DNA of 64,000 nucleotides from Chryseobacterium salipaludis (lineage in GTDB: Bacteria; Bacteroidota; Bacteroidia; Flavobacteriales; Weeksellaceae), in NCBI RefSeq assembly GCF_022968825.1, contig NZ_JALHKS010000004.1, positions 158,998-222,997 on the forward strand, given 5' to 3'. The position numbers and the translations under genes are program-made. Shown here piece after piece: positions 42,964-52,291 of the stretch. How positions within the stretch are numbered: position 1 is the stretch's first letter; each line of letters begins with the position of its first letter. The notes under the pieces were generated by a model. That model was given only the letters and a program-made list of their open reading frames with translations, was not told the DNA's origin and did not search any database.

Positions 42964-45900
42964 TTAAAAATAAATTTTAAGACCAAGTGTATAGGCGGGA
43001 CGGTCAGTCACGGTGTTGTAGCCAAGATTAACATCGGGATCGATACCGCTCGCGGAAGCCTGCCACAGGATACCCAGGTTGCTTGCATTGGCATACAATT
43101 CGAGGGTTTTGAAAGGGGCACTCTGCCAAATGTTACGGGTGATCCGGTAAGTTAAGTTTATGTACTGCAGGCGTACATGGTCTCCTTTATCCACGAGCAC
43201 AGCAGATCCGGCGTAAAAAGCATCTCGGTTGGTATTGGTCTGATAAAGATTGGAAGGCACCTGAGTAAAAGCTTCGTCGCCCGGTTTCTGCCACCGCTGC
43301 GAATAATCGCTGTGGCCTATCCATTCAGTAAAGAGATCTGTATAATTAATAGAGGATCTCCTGAAATAGTACCCAAGTCTGTATGAAATTCCCACGTCCA
43401 GACTGAACTGGCGGTATGAGAATGTGTTGGTAAGGTTGCCATAAACCGTCGGAATAGCAGATCCGAAGTATTCCAAATCTTTTACATCCGTACCGGTGCC
43501 CGTTATTTTCGCATAATCTTTACTGACCTCACCATTAAGATACCCGCGGGGATCACCCGTTTCCGGATCAAGCCCCGCCCACTTGTATCCGAACACAGAA
43601 TACACAGGCAAGCCTTCGACACCGGAGACAGGAACCGTAGGGAGCAGGAACTGCCGCCCGAATGTGTTAGCAAGATAGTACCTGGTCACCCTGTCCTCAT
43701 AAGTGCTAAAATTCAAAACAGTGTTCCAGCGCAGGGCACGGTCTATATTCAATGATCGGATCTGCACATCGAAACCGTGCCCTTTCATGCCTGCCACATT
43801 CCAGGTCAGCGAGCTGATTCCTGTTGTATAATCCATAGGAGCAGAGCCAAAGAGGTTTTCACCGTCTTTTTTAAAGTATTCCACGTAGCCGCCAATCCTC
43901 TTATTATTACTCTCAAACTCTGCTGCAATATTGATCATCCGCAGGGATTCCCACCGCAGCTTGGGGTTATAATAATTGCTGAACTGCGCCATCGGGCTTT
44001 TAGTAAACGGCGAATTAGAGGAGGAATATTTAATAGTGGTGACTGCGACCATTGATGGGTCTATGTTGCCATTATAACCTACCGAGCCCCGCAATTTCAG
44101 ATATGGCAGCCAGTTTATATTATAAAAAGCTTCCCTGGACACCTCCCACGCTGCGCCGGCTGACCAAAAGGGATTCCAAAGATCATTGGTGGCAAGTCCA
44201 AAAAGGTTACTTGCATCTCTGCGCGCACTTGCCGACAGAGTGTATCTTTTATTGAAAGTATAGCTGGCGTTAGCAAACGCCGAAACAAAATTGTTATTGA
44301 ATTCGTTAAGAGAAGTTCCCTTTTCAATAAATCGCGTTCCGCCGGTTATCACCGGCAGTGCCTGGTTGAAATTGACCGTACCAAAGGCGAGACTTTCGCT
44401 GTTATAGCCATAGTAACGATTGCTGATATACTGTACGTTTGAGATACGACTTTCTGCCCCTGCCAGTGCTGAAAGCTGATGCCGACCCCATTGGCGGTTG
44501 TAGTTCAATTGTCCGCGGACGTTGTCGATTAAAACCCGGGACGAGGACCGATCAAAAATGTCACCTTTGGGAACGTTATAGGTTACTGCGCCGGCAGGGC
44601 TGATGCTGGTGAAGAGATTAATATAGTCACGTGTATAATAACTCCCGATATCTCTCATGTTTTCAGAAAGCCCGTTTTGCCGATGGTGCTGGTAGCGCAT
44701 TTCAGCATCCAATCCTTTTATGATTTTATACTGTACGGAAGCGTTAAGAATAAGTTCCGCGTTCTCGTCGGATGTTCGATTGTGCTGCCAATCGGTCAGG
44801 GGATAGTAATTCCAGTCCAATAATCTGCCGCCACCCAGAGAGTGGATATAAGTCTGGTTGTATTGTCTGGGCACTGCCACAGCAGTTCCGTTTTCATCTG
44901 CAAAACTCAAATACGGAAGTCCGTTATTTTTAACAGTTACAGTACCGTACGCGCTTCGACCGCTTTCATTCCGGGTTTGGTTAAAGGCGACGCCGGTACT
45001 CACTGTTACATTTTGCAATGGCTTCCATGTATTTCGGAAACTGACGTTGAGACGACGGTATTTTTCGTCCAGATTACCGGAGTTATCATCGTACCCCAAA
45101 GATGAAGACCATGAAAAGGTGGGAAATCCGCCAGACATGTTCAGAGCATACAGCCGGTTTTCCATGGGCCTGTACATATATTTCAGATATTGTTCACGTA
45201 CATCTACCGCTCGAAACCTGTCAATTATGTCATCCGCTTCCTGCTGGCTCAACACGCCGGATCTCGCTTTGTTCAGCAAATCCACCACGGGTGACAACAC
45301 GGGCCGTTGCGTCGAAGTGATCTGACTGTTATAAAACCCTTTTTCAAACAATGTACGTTCTACATCAATAAAGTCAGAACTGTTCATTTGCGGCGACCTG
45401 TACAGATCGGGCTTATCCCTGAGTGTTATGGAGGTATTAAAATCAACCGTGAGAGGCTGATTCAGCCTTCCGTTCTTTGTTGTGATCACAATAACACCGT
45501 TAGCCGCTCGCGCACCCCAAATGCTGGAGGCAGCGGCATCTTTAAGTACAACTATACTTTCGACTATGTTTGGATTAATGTTATTAATATCGCCTTCATA
45601 CGGAAAATTGTCCAGAACAATAAGGGGCGACCGCGGTCCTTTGATGGTACTCAGGCCTCTGACCATTAACTGGCCGGGGCCTTGTCCAAGTCCTTTATTC
45701 AACAATATTCCATTGGCTGCGCCCGGTAGCCTGTCGAGTATACTGACAGTCACCTGCTTACTGAGTAACTCATTATTTACAGTAGAAAAAGAGCCGGTAG
45801 CCCTTTCCTTAGGCAGTTTCTGATATCCTGTTGTAAGGACCACTCCTTCCACCTCAGCTACTTTTCCGGTCAGCCGGATATCTAAAGAAGCAGTAATCGG

Positions 45901-46152
45901 CATTTTCACCGGAATCATCTGCTGTTCAAAGTCTGCGCGTGAAAACACAAGCACAGGATTTTTCTCCTCTGATTTTATCTCAAACCTGCCGTTCTGGTCG
46001 GTGACGGTAACGTGTTTTGTGTTTTGTATACCTACAACGACCTGATTCAGCGGCGAGGAGGTGACCTCGTCCGTAACGCGTCCTGTTACGGTATACTGAG
46101 CGCTGGCCCAAAAACCGCAGCATAAGACAGCAGCTGTTAAAGTTTTATTCAT
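42964..46152 (-). CDS. SusC/RagA-type TonB-dependent outer-membrane receptor
   Basis: A protein of 1062 residues if started at 46152 (MNKTLTAAVL); an ATG at 46182 lies upstream. A signal peptide is followed by a carboxypeptidase-regulatory-like domain (TVTGRVTDEVTSSPLNQVVVG), a plug domain with VLTTGYQKLPKERATGSF and PLIVLDNFPYEGDINNIN, and a long 22-strand barrel with a C-terminal aromatic end (LGLKIYF). It imports a ligand with energy from TonB. The KERATGSF type occurs in SusC proteins paired with TlpA-like proteins. The transported ligand is unknown. Confidence 0.93.
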   Translation of the reverse strand: MNKTLTAAVLCCGFWASAQYTVTGRVTDEVTSSPLNQVVVGIQNTKHVTVTDQNGRFEIKSEEKNPVLVFSRADFEQQMIPVKMPITASLDIRLTGKVAEVEGVVLTTGYQKLPKERATGSFSTVNNELLSKQVTVSILDRLPGAANGILLNKGLGQGPGQLMVRGLSTIKGPRSPLIVLDNFPYEGDINNINPNIVESIVVLKDAAASSIWGARAANGVIVITTKNGRLNQPLTVDFNTSITLRDKPDLYRSPQMNSSDFIDVERTLFEKGFYNSQITSTQRPVLSPVVDLLNKARSGVLSQQEADDIIDRFRAVDVREQYLKYMYRPMENRLYALNMSGGFPTFSWSSSLGYDDNSGNLDEKYRRLNVSFRNTWKPLQNVTVSTGVAFNQTRNESGRSAYGTVTVKNNGLPYLSFADENGTAVAVPRQYNQTYIHSLGGGRLLDWNYYPLTDWQHNRTSDENAELILNASVQYKIIKGLDAEMRYQHHRQNGLSENMRDIGSYYTRDYINLFTSISPAGAVTYNVPKGDIFDRSSSRVLIDNVRGQLNYNRQWGRHQLSALAGAESRISNVQYISNRYYGYNSESLAFGTVNFNQALPVITGGTRFIEKGTSLNEFNNNFVSAFANASYTFNKRYTLSASARRDASNLFGLATNDLWNPFWSAGAAWEVSREAFYNINWLPYLKLRGSVGYNGNIDPSMVAVTTIKYSSSNSPFTKSPMAQFSNYYNPKLRWESLRMINIAAEFESNNKRIGGYVEYFKKDGENLFGSAPMDYTTGISSLTWNVAGMKGHGFDVQIRSLNIDRALRWNTVLNFSTYEDRVTRYYLANTFGRQFLLPTVPVSGVEGLPVYSVFGYKWAGLDPETGDPRGYLNGEVSKDYAKITGTGTDVKDLEYFGSAIPTVYGNLTNTFSYRQFSLDVGISYRLGYYFRRSSINYTDLFTEWIGHSDYSQRWQKPGDEAFTQVPSNLYQTNTNRDAFYAGSAVLVDKGDHVRLQYINLTYRITRNIWQSAPFKTLELYANASNLGILWQASASGIDPDVNLGYNTVTDRPAYTLGLKIYF

Positions 46153-46223
46153 TTCAAAAATATTTTTAGTGCCGGTCGGCAACTGTTTACGAATTGTTTC
46201 TTTTGTTAAATTTTCGAGAGGTA

Positions 46224-47516
46224 TCAGCGGTCTTTTACGATGAGCATGTTGAGATCGCGAACGCTCTCCTCCAAATCCAAACCGTAGGCGGCAAGTTCTT
46301 TCTTTAGCTGGCTTAGGCTACTGACGCCTGAAACTTTCAAATCAACCCTTCCCGTATATGCTGTTTCATCGACGACCGGCAGCTCAATAGCAGTATTCCC
46401 GTTCAGCATATTGACCATTACCTTCAGTGGCATATTCCGAAGTTCGGACGGGCTGCGCGGAAAGGTAGAAAGTGGCTCTCCTCCTTTGCTTGCCAACCTG
46501 TCTTTGGCTGAAGTTCTTTTCAGTACCAAACACTTCACTGCTCTCTTCTCAACTGTTACGCTGTACGGACTGTAGCGGTTCAGGTCCCGAAGCATATCGC
46601 TATACAGTGAGTCGGCCCGGTGTGCAGGAACAATAAGTTCATAACTGTAGAGATACTTTTCGTCGAGTGTACCGTCTTCATGAACAACTCCTTCCAGCTC
46701 TGCACGGTTGTTTATCTCAGTAATCATCCGTTTTCGGGAAAAATTTTCCTTTTCCTCTGCAGCCTGAAAAAGCTGATATGCGATTGCATAATAGATATCT
46801 GCCAAAGAAAGGTTGGTAAACTGGCGGCCGTGTACTTTTTTATCTGCACCATAACGATAAGTTCCGCCCGAGCCTATATCAGGGACGGAACCTTTGATAA
46901 AAACTGAGTAATTGAGGAGCGAGGTATTTTTTTGCCGATCATAGGCATCAGATAGAAATAGTGGTCTGCTCCTGTCCATCTGAATAACCGCCTGGAGCGT
47001 ATTAGCATCCCCGCTGAATATTTTGCTGATATTTTCCCCAGTTACCTGTTCAGCGTCTGTCGTATTCAGCAGCTTACCGTCTTTAACCCAGGCAATAAAC
47101 GGCACTCCCAGGCGAGGGATCATTGTTTTCAACAAATGATCTCCGATTACAGACTGCAGGTCAGAAAAGCGCTGACCATTCCTGCTCTCCATAAACTTTT
47201 CTACTTCCGATCGTTTCTGATCTGTGACCGGTATTATTTTAAGACGATCACCAAACTGTTTTTGGAGCGTCATTATCTTAGGAAGGCTTAGTAAGCATGC
47301 ACTGCACCAGGTATTCCAGAAATCCAGCAGAATGAGTTTGCCGCGGTCTTTGTCGAGAGTGATGGTTTTTTCGGGATGGTTGACCACTTGTAAAGGCGTG
47401 GTCCAGAAGGATTCGGGGAGGGTGTCTCCGATTTTGAGGGCCTGCTGCGCGGGGATTTTGAGGCAGAGGAAGGTGAAGGTAAGGGCCAGGATGCCCCTGC
47501 AAAACTTTTTTTTCAT
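46224..47516 (-). CDS. TlpA-like thioredoxin with DUF3738-type C-terminus
   Basis: A 430-residue exported protein with signal peptide ending near PAQ. Residues 30-165 are a TlpA/ResA thioredoxin domain with active site WCSAC in FWNTWCSACLLSLPKIMTL, a cis-Pro region RLGVPFIAWVK, and then a spacer. The C-terminal 100 residues resemble DUF3738: ELPVVDETAYTGRVDL then LKKELAAYGLDLEE. It is encoded first in a three-gene unit with SusC and SusD. The 5' flank belongs to a repeated element (copy at 47834-47921). A thiol-disulfide role linked to the receptor is inferred. Confidence 0.85.
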   Translation of the reverse strand: MKKKFCRGILALTFTFLCLKIPAQQALKIGDTLPESFWTTPLQVVNHPEKTITLDKDRGKLILLDFWNTWCSACLLSLPKIMTLQKQFGDRLKIIPVTDQKRSEVEKFMESRNGQRFSDLQSVIGDHLLKTMIPRLGVPFIAWVKDGKLLNTTDAEQVTGENISKIFSGDANTLQAVIQMDRSRPLFLSDAYDRQKNTSLLNYSVFIKGSVPDIGSGGTYRYGADKKVHGRQFTNLSLADIYYAIAYQLFQAAEEKENFSRKRMITEINNRAELEGVVHEDGTLDEKYLYSYELIVPAHRADSLYSDMLRDLNRYSPYSVTVEKRAVKCLVLKRTSAKDRLASKGGEPLSTFPRSPSELRNMPLKVMVNMLNGNTAIELPVVDETAYTGRVDLKVSGVSSLSQLKKELAAYGLDLEESVRDLNMLIVKDR

Positions 47517-47518
47517 AG

Positions 47519-47600
47519 TTTTGTTTGGTTTTAGGTTATTGATTACTTAAAATTTTGCTCTTTCCCGAGGTCGGCAAAACTGGAGGGAAAGGGCTTTTTT
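47519..47600. repeat. tlpA 5'-flank repeat, copy 1
   Basis: Begins at the tlpA-like start codon region (TTTTGTTTGGTTTTAGG) and ends GGAGGGAAAGGGCTTTTTT. It matches 47834-47921 over about 80 bases. Confidence 0.85.
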
Positions 47601-47800
47601 CTTCTTTTGCCTTGATGCAAAAGAAGCAAAAGATCAAGGACTGGAAACTCGGCTGAAATTGAAAATTATTTCCTAAAATTTACCGAACTCGGGCGGAAAT
47701 AAATATTTGTCTTCGATGGTGGGTTTTGGCCGCCACTCGGACAGGTAAATTTCTTTACGAAAATAATTCCCAATTTTTAACCGCCTCCGTTTCCTGTGTC
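47600..47800. repeat. Composite intergenic repeat, third copy
   Basis: Begins with hairpin CTTCTTTTGCCTTGATGCAA / AAGAAG, continues GATCAAGGACTGGAAACTCGG, the CTCGGGCGGAAATAA...CCGCCACTCGGACAG block and CCGCCTCCGTTTCCTGTGT. Matches 19364-19627 and 20158-20470 in the same order. Confidence 0.75.
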
Positions 47801-47833
47801 CGGAACTGTTTAGTGTTAGGTTGAAGTGGTGTT

Positions 47834-47921
47834 CATGGTTTTGTTTAGGTTTTTAGGTTATTGATTACTTAAAATTTGCTCTTTTCCAAGGTCGGCAAAA
47901 CTGGAGGGAAAGGGCTTTTTT
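47834..47921. repeat. tlpA 5'-flank repeat, copy 2
   Basis: Second copy of 47519-47600; nothing is encoded next to it. Confidence 0.85.
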
Positions 47922-48557
47922 TGCTGTACAATGTATTCTGTACAAAGTACAATGATAGGAGGAGGCTTTAGGCTATTCGCCTTAAGTGGTTTCGGTTTTA
48001 GGTTTTCATGCTGTTTGGTTTTTTTGGTGGTTCTGTATAATGTATTATGTACAATGTATAATGATAGGCGGGAGGTTATCTGCTTTACGCTGTATGCTGT
48101 ATGCTATAGGCACCGGGTAGGTTTGAGTTTTTAGGGTCATTTGGTGGTTCTGTATAATGTATTATGTACAATGTATAACGATAGGCAGGAGGCCAAGGTC
48201 TATTATCTATCAGTCTATTATCTTTAGGTCTTTCCTTTTTTCTTTTTTCTTTTTTCTCTCCCTACTGCTCCTCACTCCTCACTCCTCACTCCTTAGTCGA
48301 TCTGCCCGGGGAAAACCGTTGGTGATTATGAAGAAAGTGCGGCTTTCCCGTGGTGGGCGGATCTTTTTATTAGATGTTAGATTTTAGAGGGTTAGAAGTT
48401 AGAGGTTAGAGGTTGGAGGTTGTTTAGTCGTTAAGTTGTTTAGTTGTTTATTTGTTTATCTGTTTATTTGTTATTAGGTGCAAGGTGCAGGGCGCGCTGT
48501 TCCCGATACATCCGCTTTTGGCGGACACTCGAACTGACGGGGTGCAGGATCTGCGGT

Positions 48558-48611
48558 AACCACCCCGACCCTTCCGTGACCGGAAGGCCCACCCCTCCGG
48601 TGGAGGGGAAT
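48558..48611. repeat. AACCACCCC element, copy 3
   Basis: The inner hairpin is CCTTCCGTGACCGGAAGG and the outer CCCCTCCGGTGGAGGGG; both stems are kept although the bases differ from copies 1 and 2. This covariation supports a structured element. Confidence 0.8.
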
Positions 48612-49044
48612 GGTGACGTTTTTATGTGGAGGGTGTATAGTACTCATGAGGGTTGGAAATAAGAAGGTTGGAAATAAGAGGGTTAGAAGGTAGAGGGTTA
48701 GCGGTTGGAGATTGGAGGTTGTTTAGTCGTTAAGTTGTTTAGTCGTTAAGTTGTTTAGTCGTTTATTTGTTTATCTGTTTATTTGTTATTAGCTGTAGGG
48801 TGCAGGGTGCGGGTGCGGTTCCCTATAGATTTTTCCTGCGCGTTACTGCGAAAAACCACTCGAACTGACGAAAGTTTCTTGTCCGGGAGGCTGCGTACGT
48901 CACCTCGAGTGCGCGACGTGAGGAGCGTGTATCGAGAAGTGTTTGGTGAAAATGCAGTAACCACAAGCGTTCTCGATACATTTTTTCTGCGCGTTGCTGT
49001 GAAAAAACACTCGAACTGACGGGTGTGGGTGCAGGAACAAAATG

Positions 49045-49099
49045 AGCGATGCCGTTCACGGGTCTGCCGAGTCGCGCTGGTGCGCTCCTCGCAGTGACG
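49045..49099. repeat. CTCCTCGCAATGACG element, copy 3
   Basis: AGCGATGCCGTTCACGGGTCT followed by GAGTCGCGCTGGTGCGCTCC and TCGCAGTGACG. Confidence 0.7.
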
Positions 49100-49123
49100 G
49101 GGGTGGGTTGTCTCTCCAGAGGT

Positions 49124-49176
49124 GTGCTGCCGCTCAGGGGTTTGCCGCGCCGGCTTGCGCCTCCTCGCAATGACGG
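49124..49176. repeat. CTCCTCGCAATGACG element, copy 4
   Basis: TGTGCTGCCGCTCAGGGGTTT followed by GCCGCGCCGGCTTGCGCC and TCCTCGCAATGACGG. Confidence 0.7.
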
Positions 49177-49463
49177 ACTTACGCTCTGTCGAAACCGTAC
49201 GATGTCATTGTAAGGTGGTCATGTGTTAGTAATTTTATCATGCCGTTGCTTTTTGTTTACCGGTGGGTGGCTGCGGGGTGAGCGCAGCCGGTACCGGCTG
49301 TTACACAGTGAAATGAAAAATGAATGTTTCCCAAAGGCATTGCTGCCGCGGCGGGTTGAGCGCCGTTACCGTCGTGCGATGTCTGTGCTTAGAATTGGGA
49401 TCTTGCCGGAAATAAAAACGGCATGGAACTCTACAATATCCGAGCAGAGGCACTGGTATACCC

Positions 49464-49528
49464 ATAACAACAGATAGAGAGAGGCCACGCCGCGGACGTG
49501 AGCCTTCTGCTTATCCTCTCGTTGTTAT
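49464..49528. repeat. Imperfect long inverted repeat at the left edge of the defence island
   Basis: Outer arms ATAACAAC and GTTGTTAT, inner arms GAGAGG and CCTCTC, and a small core CACG...CGTG form an interrupted 65-base hairpin, just where the AT-rich island begins. Confidence 0.5.
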
Positions 49529-49697
49529 TTTGAAAATTACCAGTTTTCTGCTTCGAGATTCTAAGCGAATAGCTTCTAATATTTTTTGAAGTATCGCAAG
49601 ATTACTTATTCGTAACTTATAGTACAAATATAAAATAAAAAACAATGGTACGCAATACCGTTCCGAAATAAAATTCTAATTGTGGTTAATTGCAGTT

Positions 49698-50042
49698 ATG
49701 ACTACGAAGAGTGAAGAATTAATTATAATCAAAATAGCGATTGCATTACGCGTGCTGCATCAAAGAAATAAAGAAGATCAAATAGGAATTACCGATAGCA
49801 AAGAACGTGTTAATAGTTATGAGAAGATTGCCCTAAATAGTGCCGGAGAAATGCGAAAAGCAACAGTCACAAGTGCATTTGATGGGAAAACAAGATCCGC
49901 TATGACTACTATTATATTGATTGTTGAAGCAATGGGATTTACGATGATTGATTTTGGGGAAACCTACAGTAATATTTCCGATAAAGAGGTGTCCGAATTT
50001 AAAGAAAAAATTATTGCTAACAAGCACGAAAAGCCCTTTTAA
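49698..50042 (+). CDS. HTH-like small regulator-type protein
   Basis: A protein of about 114 residues if started at MTTKSEE (49698). The stretch EMRKATVTSAFDGKTRSAMTT followed by IILIVEAMGFTMIDF has the spacing of an XRE-type helix-turn-helix, as in small flavobacterial regulators. The gene is 17 bases upstream of the DGQHR gene in the same orientation and is likely co-transcribed. It may regulate that unit; the name is inference. Confidence 0.55.
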   Translation: MTTKSEELIIIKIAIALRVLHQRNKEDQIGITDSKERVNSYEKIALNSAGEMRKATVTSAFDGKTRSAMTTIILIVEAMGFTMIDFGETYSNISDKEVSEFKEKIIANKHEKPF

Positions 50043-50059
50043 GTGTTAAAAATAATACA

Positions 50060-52291
50060 ATGGCAAAATTAAATATAAAAATACAGAATAACTTAAATTA
50101 CTCAAGCGACTATTTCTGTATTCATTCAATACAAAGACTGAATTCTAAATTCGACACAAGTGTCTTTACATCGAATATTCCGGTAGCGCAATTGCTGAAA
50201 AATCGAGATATCTTGCTAGTTGATGATTTAAGAGGAGATGCGAGATGGGGAATGAATAAGATCATTCAAAGAAATATTTCTACAAAAAGAGTTAATGAAA
50301 TAAGAAATGAATACCTTGACTCCCACAACAGAGCTATAAAATTCTTTCCAGCAATCACAGTTGTATTATTGCCAAAAACAAATGGCGAACCCAGTAAGCA
50401 ATATAATAGTTCTGAGGGATTTTTTGACAGCATTTCGGGTATTGTTGTAGAGAAAACATATGAAAGTGAAAATTTCATTTTTGACCACCCAATTGAATTA
50501 AAATGGGACAAAAATGGTATTTCCGCACTAGTTATTGATGGACAACATAGAGTAAGCGCAATAAGGAGTTTTTATGAAGCAAAAAACGAAAGTTCGTATA
50601 AGGATATTAGTATCCCCGTAACGTTTGTTATATTTAAAAACAGCCTTGATTTAGACTTAATTCAAGCAACGAGGGCTCTTTTTATTGATGTGAACAATAC
50701 TCCCCGTTTGGTATCCGAAGAAAAATTAATTTTCATTGATGATCGGAATATTCACAGGAGAATTACCGCGCAAACTTTGGGGGCAAATATCCCTGGTATA
50801 GAAGAGGATGATGTTTACCAAAAAATGTTGGAAGAAGATGATTTTATGATTAATAATAATGATTTCATAAATCGTTATTTTTTAGAGGAATCAGGCAAGG
50901 ACGATGAGGAAAACAGAGGGTTTCTTACAAACCACAATTCGTTATTCCCCTGGGAGTTATCAAACATAATGACAATTCACAGAAATATTTTAGGTAATAT
51001 TTTACTAAAATATTTTGATGTGGATAAGATGAGAGATATTAGAAGTATTTGCTTATTGCTTAACAGCACTATCTTGGATGAAATAAATAATTCACAATCA
51101 GTTGAAGAACTAGATGAGCGTAAAATAAGTCATCTAATGGAGAGGTTGACAAATGCGGGAATAACAGATTCTGAACTAGAAATATTCACAATTCTAATTC
51201 GAATAAAGGCAAAAAATCTCGAAGAAATACAGCAAGCACAAGGAGAGTTTTTTATGGGTGCGTTAGCAAGTGATGATGAGAATCAAGACCGTACCGACTT
51301 TATTAATTTACTGGGTAATATTTATAATCAAGATTGTTCAAAAGATGCAGCTTTTGAGCTAAGCGCGGATACAATTACGAATATTCTAAATGAAAAATGT
51401 TCAATTTTCATTAAATTACTTTCAAGTGTTTATAATAGATTGTGGTTTACTTCCCAAATTAAAGATTCGATTCTCAATCATGAAATTGATGACAGAAAAC
51501 TAATTTTCAATTTTATAATTAATGCACACGAATCTTTAAAAGTTGATAGTAATATCAGACGAAGAACGGATAAAGTAGAAAAACAAATTAAGGCCTTCCT
51601 TAGTGAAGCAGAGGAAGGGGTGGAAAACCGAAGGCGAGTGCTAACGGAATGGGCTGGAAATCTTGAGAACACACAAAAGAACAACTTGTTAAGAACAGTA
51701 GTTGGACAAGAAATGTTATTTCTATTTCTCAAAGAGGTAGGAGGCAAGCTGAACAATATAAACATTGATGACAGCATAAATTTCCTTAATGATTTAGGAA
51801 TGAAAAAGTTTTTCAACAGTGATTACCATTTAGAATTAAAATTCTTCGACACCCCATCCTATGATGTTCCAGACTTTAATCAGTGGTCGGAAATCACCAT
51901 GAAAGGAGATAGTATGAAACCAGGTCTTGCAAATGCGACAAAGGGTTCTCAACTTATTATTGTTGTGAGAAAAAACATTTTCAATAGAACTGTGGGTACT
52001 TCATACTATAGACTGTTAGATAAACTGCAAAAATCGTATGGGCAAGAGATTTTTGGCCGAATTGCGAACGGTGATTCAAATCTGATATTTCAATTATATA
52101 GTATCGCAAAAGACTATGCAGATTTAGATAATTATCTAAATAGTAAAGATATTGAAACTATTACCGAAATATTTGATTCAGGTGATCAATTAACACCCAA
52201 GGTGCATAGTGTACTAGTAAAGCTGCTGGGCGGCATAGCATTGGAGCAAGTTGTTAAACATTTTTATATTACGGAGAATGATTCTTTATAA
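50060..52291 (+). CDS. DGQHR-domain (DndB-like) protein, 743 residues
   Basis: A long protein with the DGQHR signature in LVIDGQHRVSAIRSF at about residue 160, preceded by WDKNGISA and followed by FIDVNNTPRLVSEEKLIFIDD, all typical of the DndB/DGQHR family. Ordinary DndB has about 360 residues; this one has a long C-terminal extension of unknown function that is rich in Asn, Ile and Lys. DndB controls transcription of dnd genes and can bind modified DNA. Here it is encoded on the opposite strand from dndCDE and faces that operon, not within it. It overlaps the next gene (DUF2971) by 14 bases. Confidence 0.75.
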   Translation: MAKLNIKIQNNLNYSSDYFCIHSIQRLNSKFDTSVFTSNIPVAQLLKNRDILLVDDLRGDARWGMNKIIQRNISTKRVNEIRNEYLDSHNRAIKFFPAITVVLLPKTNGEPSKQYNSSEGFFDSISGIVVEKTYESENFIFDHPIELKWDKNGISALVIDGQHRVSAIRSFYEAKNESSYKDISIPVTFVIFKNSLDLDLIQATRALFIDVNNTPRLVSEEKLIFIDDRNIHRRITAQTLGANIPGIEEDDVYQKMLEEDDFMINNNDFINRYFLEESGKDDEENRGFLTNHNSLFPWELSNIMTIHRNILGNILLKYFDVDKMRDIRSICLLLNSTILDEINNSQSVEELDERKISHLMERLTNAGITDSELEIFTILIRIKAKNLEEIQQAQGEFFMGALASDDENQDRTDFINLLGNIYNQDCSKDAAFELSADTITNILNEKCSIFIKLLSSVYNRLWFTSQIKDSILNHEIDDRKLIFNFIINAHESLKVDSNIRRRTDKVEKQIKAFLSEAEEGVENRRRVLTEWAGNLENTQKNNLLRTVVGQEMLFLFLKEVGGKLNNINIDDSINFLNDLGMKKFFNSDYHLELKFFDTPSYDVPDFNQWSEITMKGDSMKPGLANATKGSQLIIVVRKNIFNRTVGTSYYRLLDKLQKSYGQEIFGRIANGDSNLIFQLYSIAKDYADLDNYLNSKDIETITEIFDSGDQLTPKVHSVLVKLLGGIALEQVVKHFYITENDSL

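Larger units (their letters stand above)
47517..49679. other. 2.1 kb gene-free, repeat-dense region
   Basis: No gene stands out. It holds two copies of the tlpA 5'-flank repeat (47517-47600, 47834-47921), the composite repeat (47600-47800), three tracts of TATAATGTATTATGTACAATG type (near 47928, 48033, 48151), a GGTTAGAGGTTGGAGG/TTGTTTAGTCGTTAAG tract twice (48403-48477, 48697-48792), a CACTCGAACTGACG block three times (near 48525, 48855, 49008), and two more copies of the CTCCTCGCAATGACG element. The small open frame at 49223-49477 is not supported. Confidence 0.7.

Noticed and set aside
49223..49477. 84-codon open frame at the end of the repeat region
   Set aside because: Begins inside the repeat-rich stretch, has no family motif and a biased composition; not enough support.
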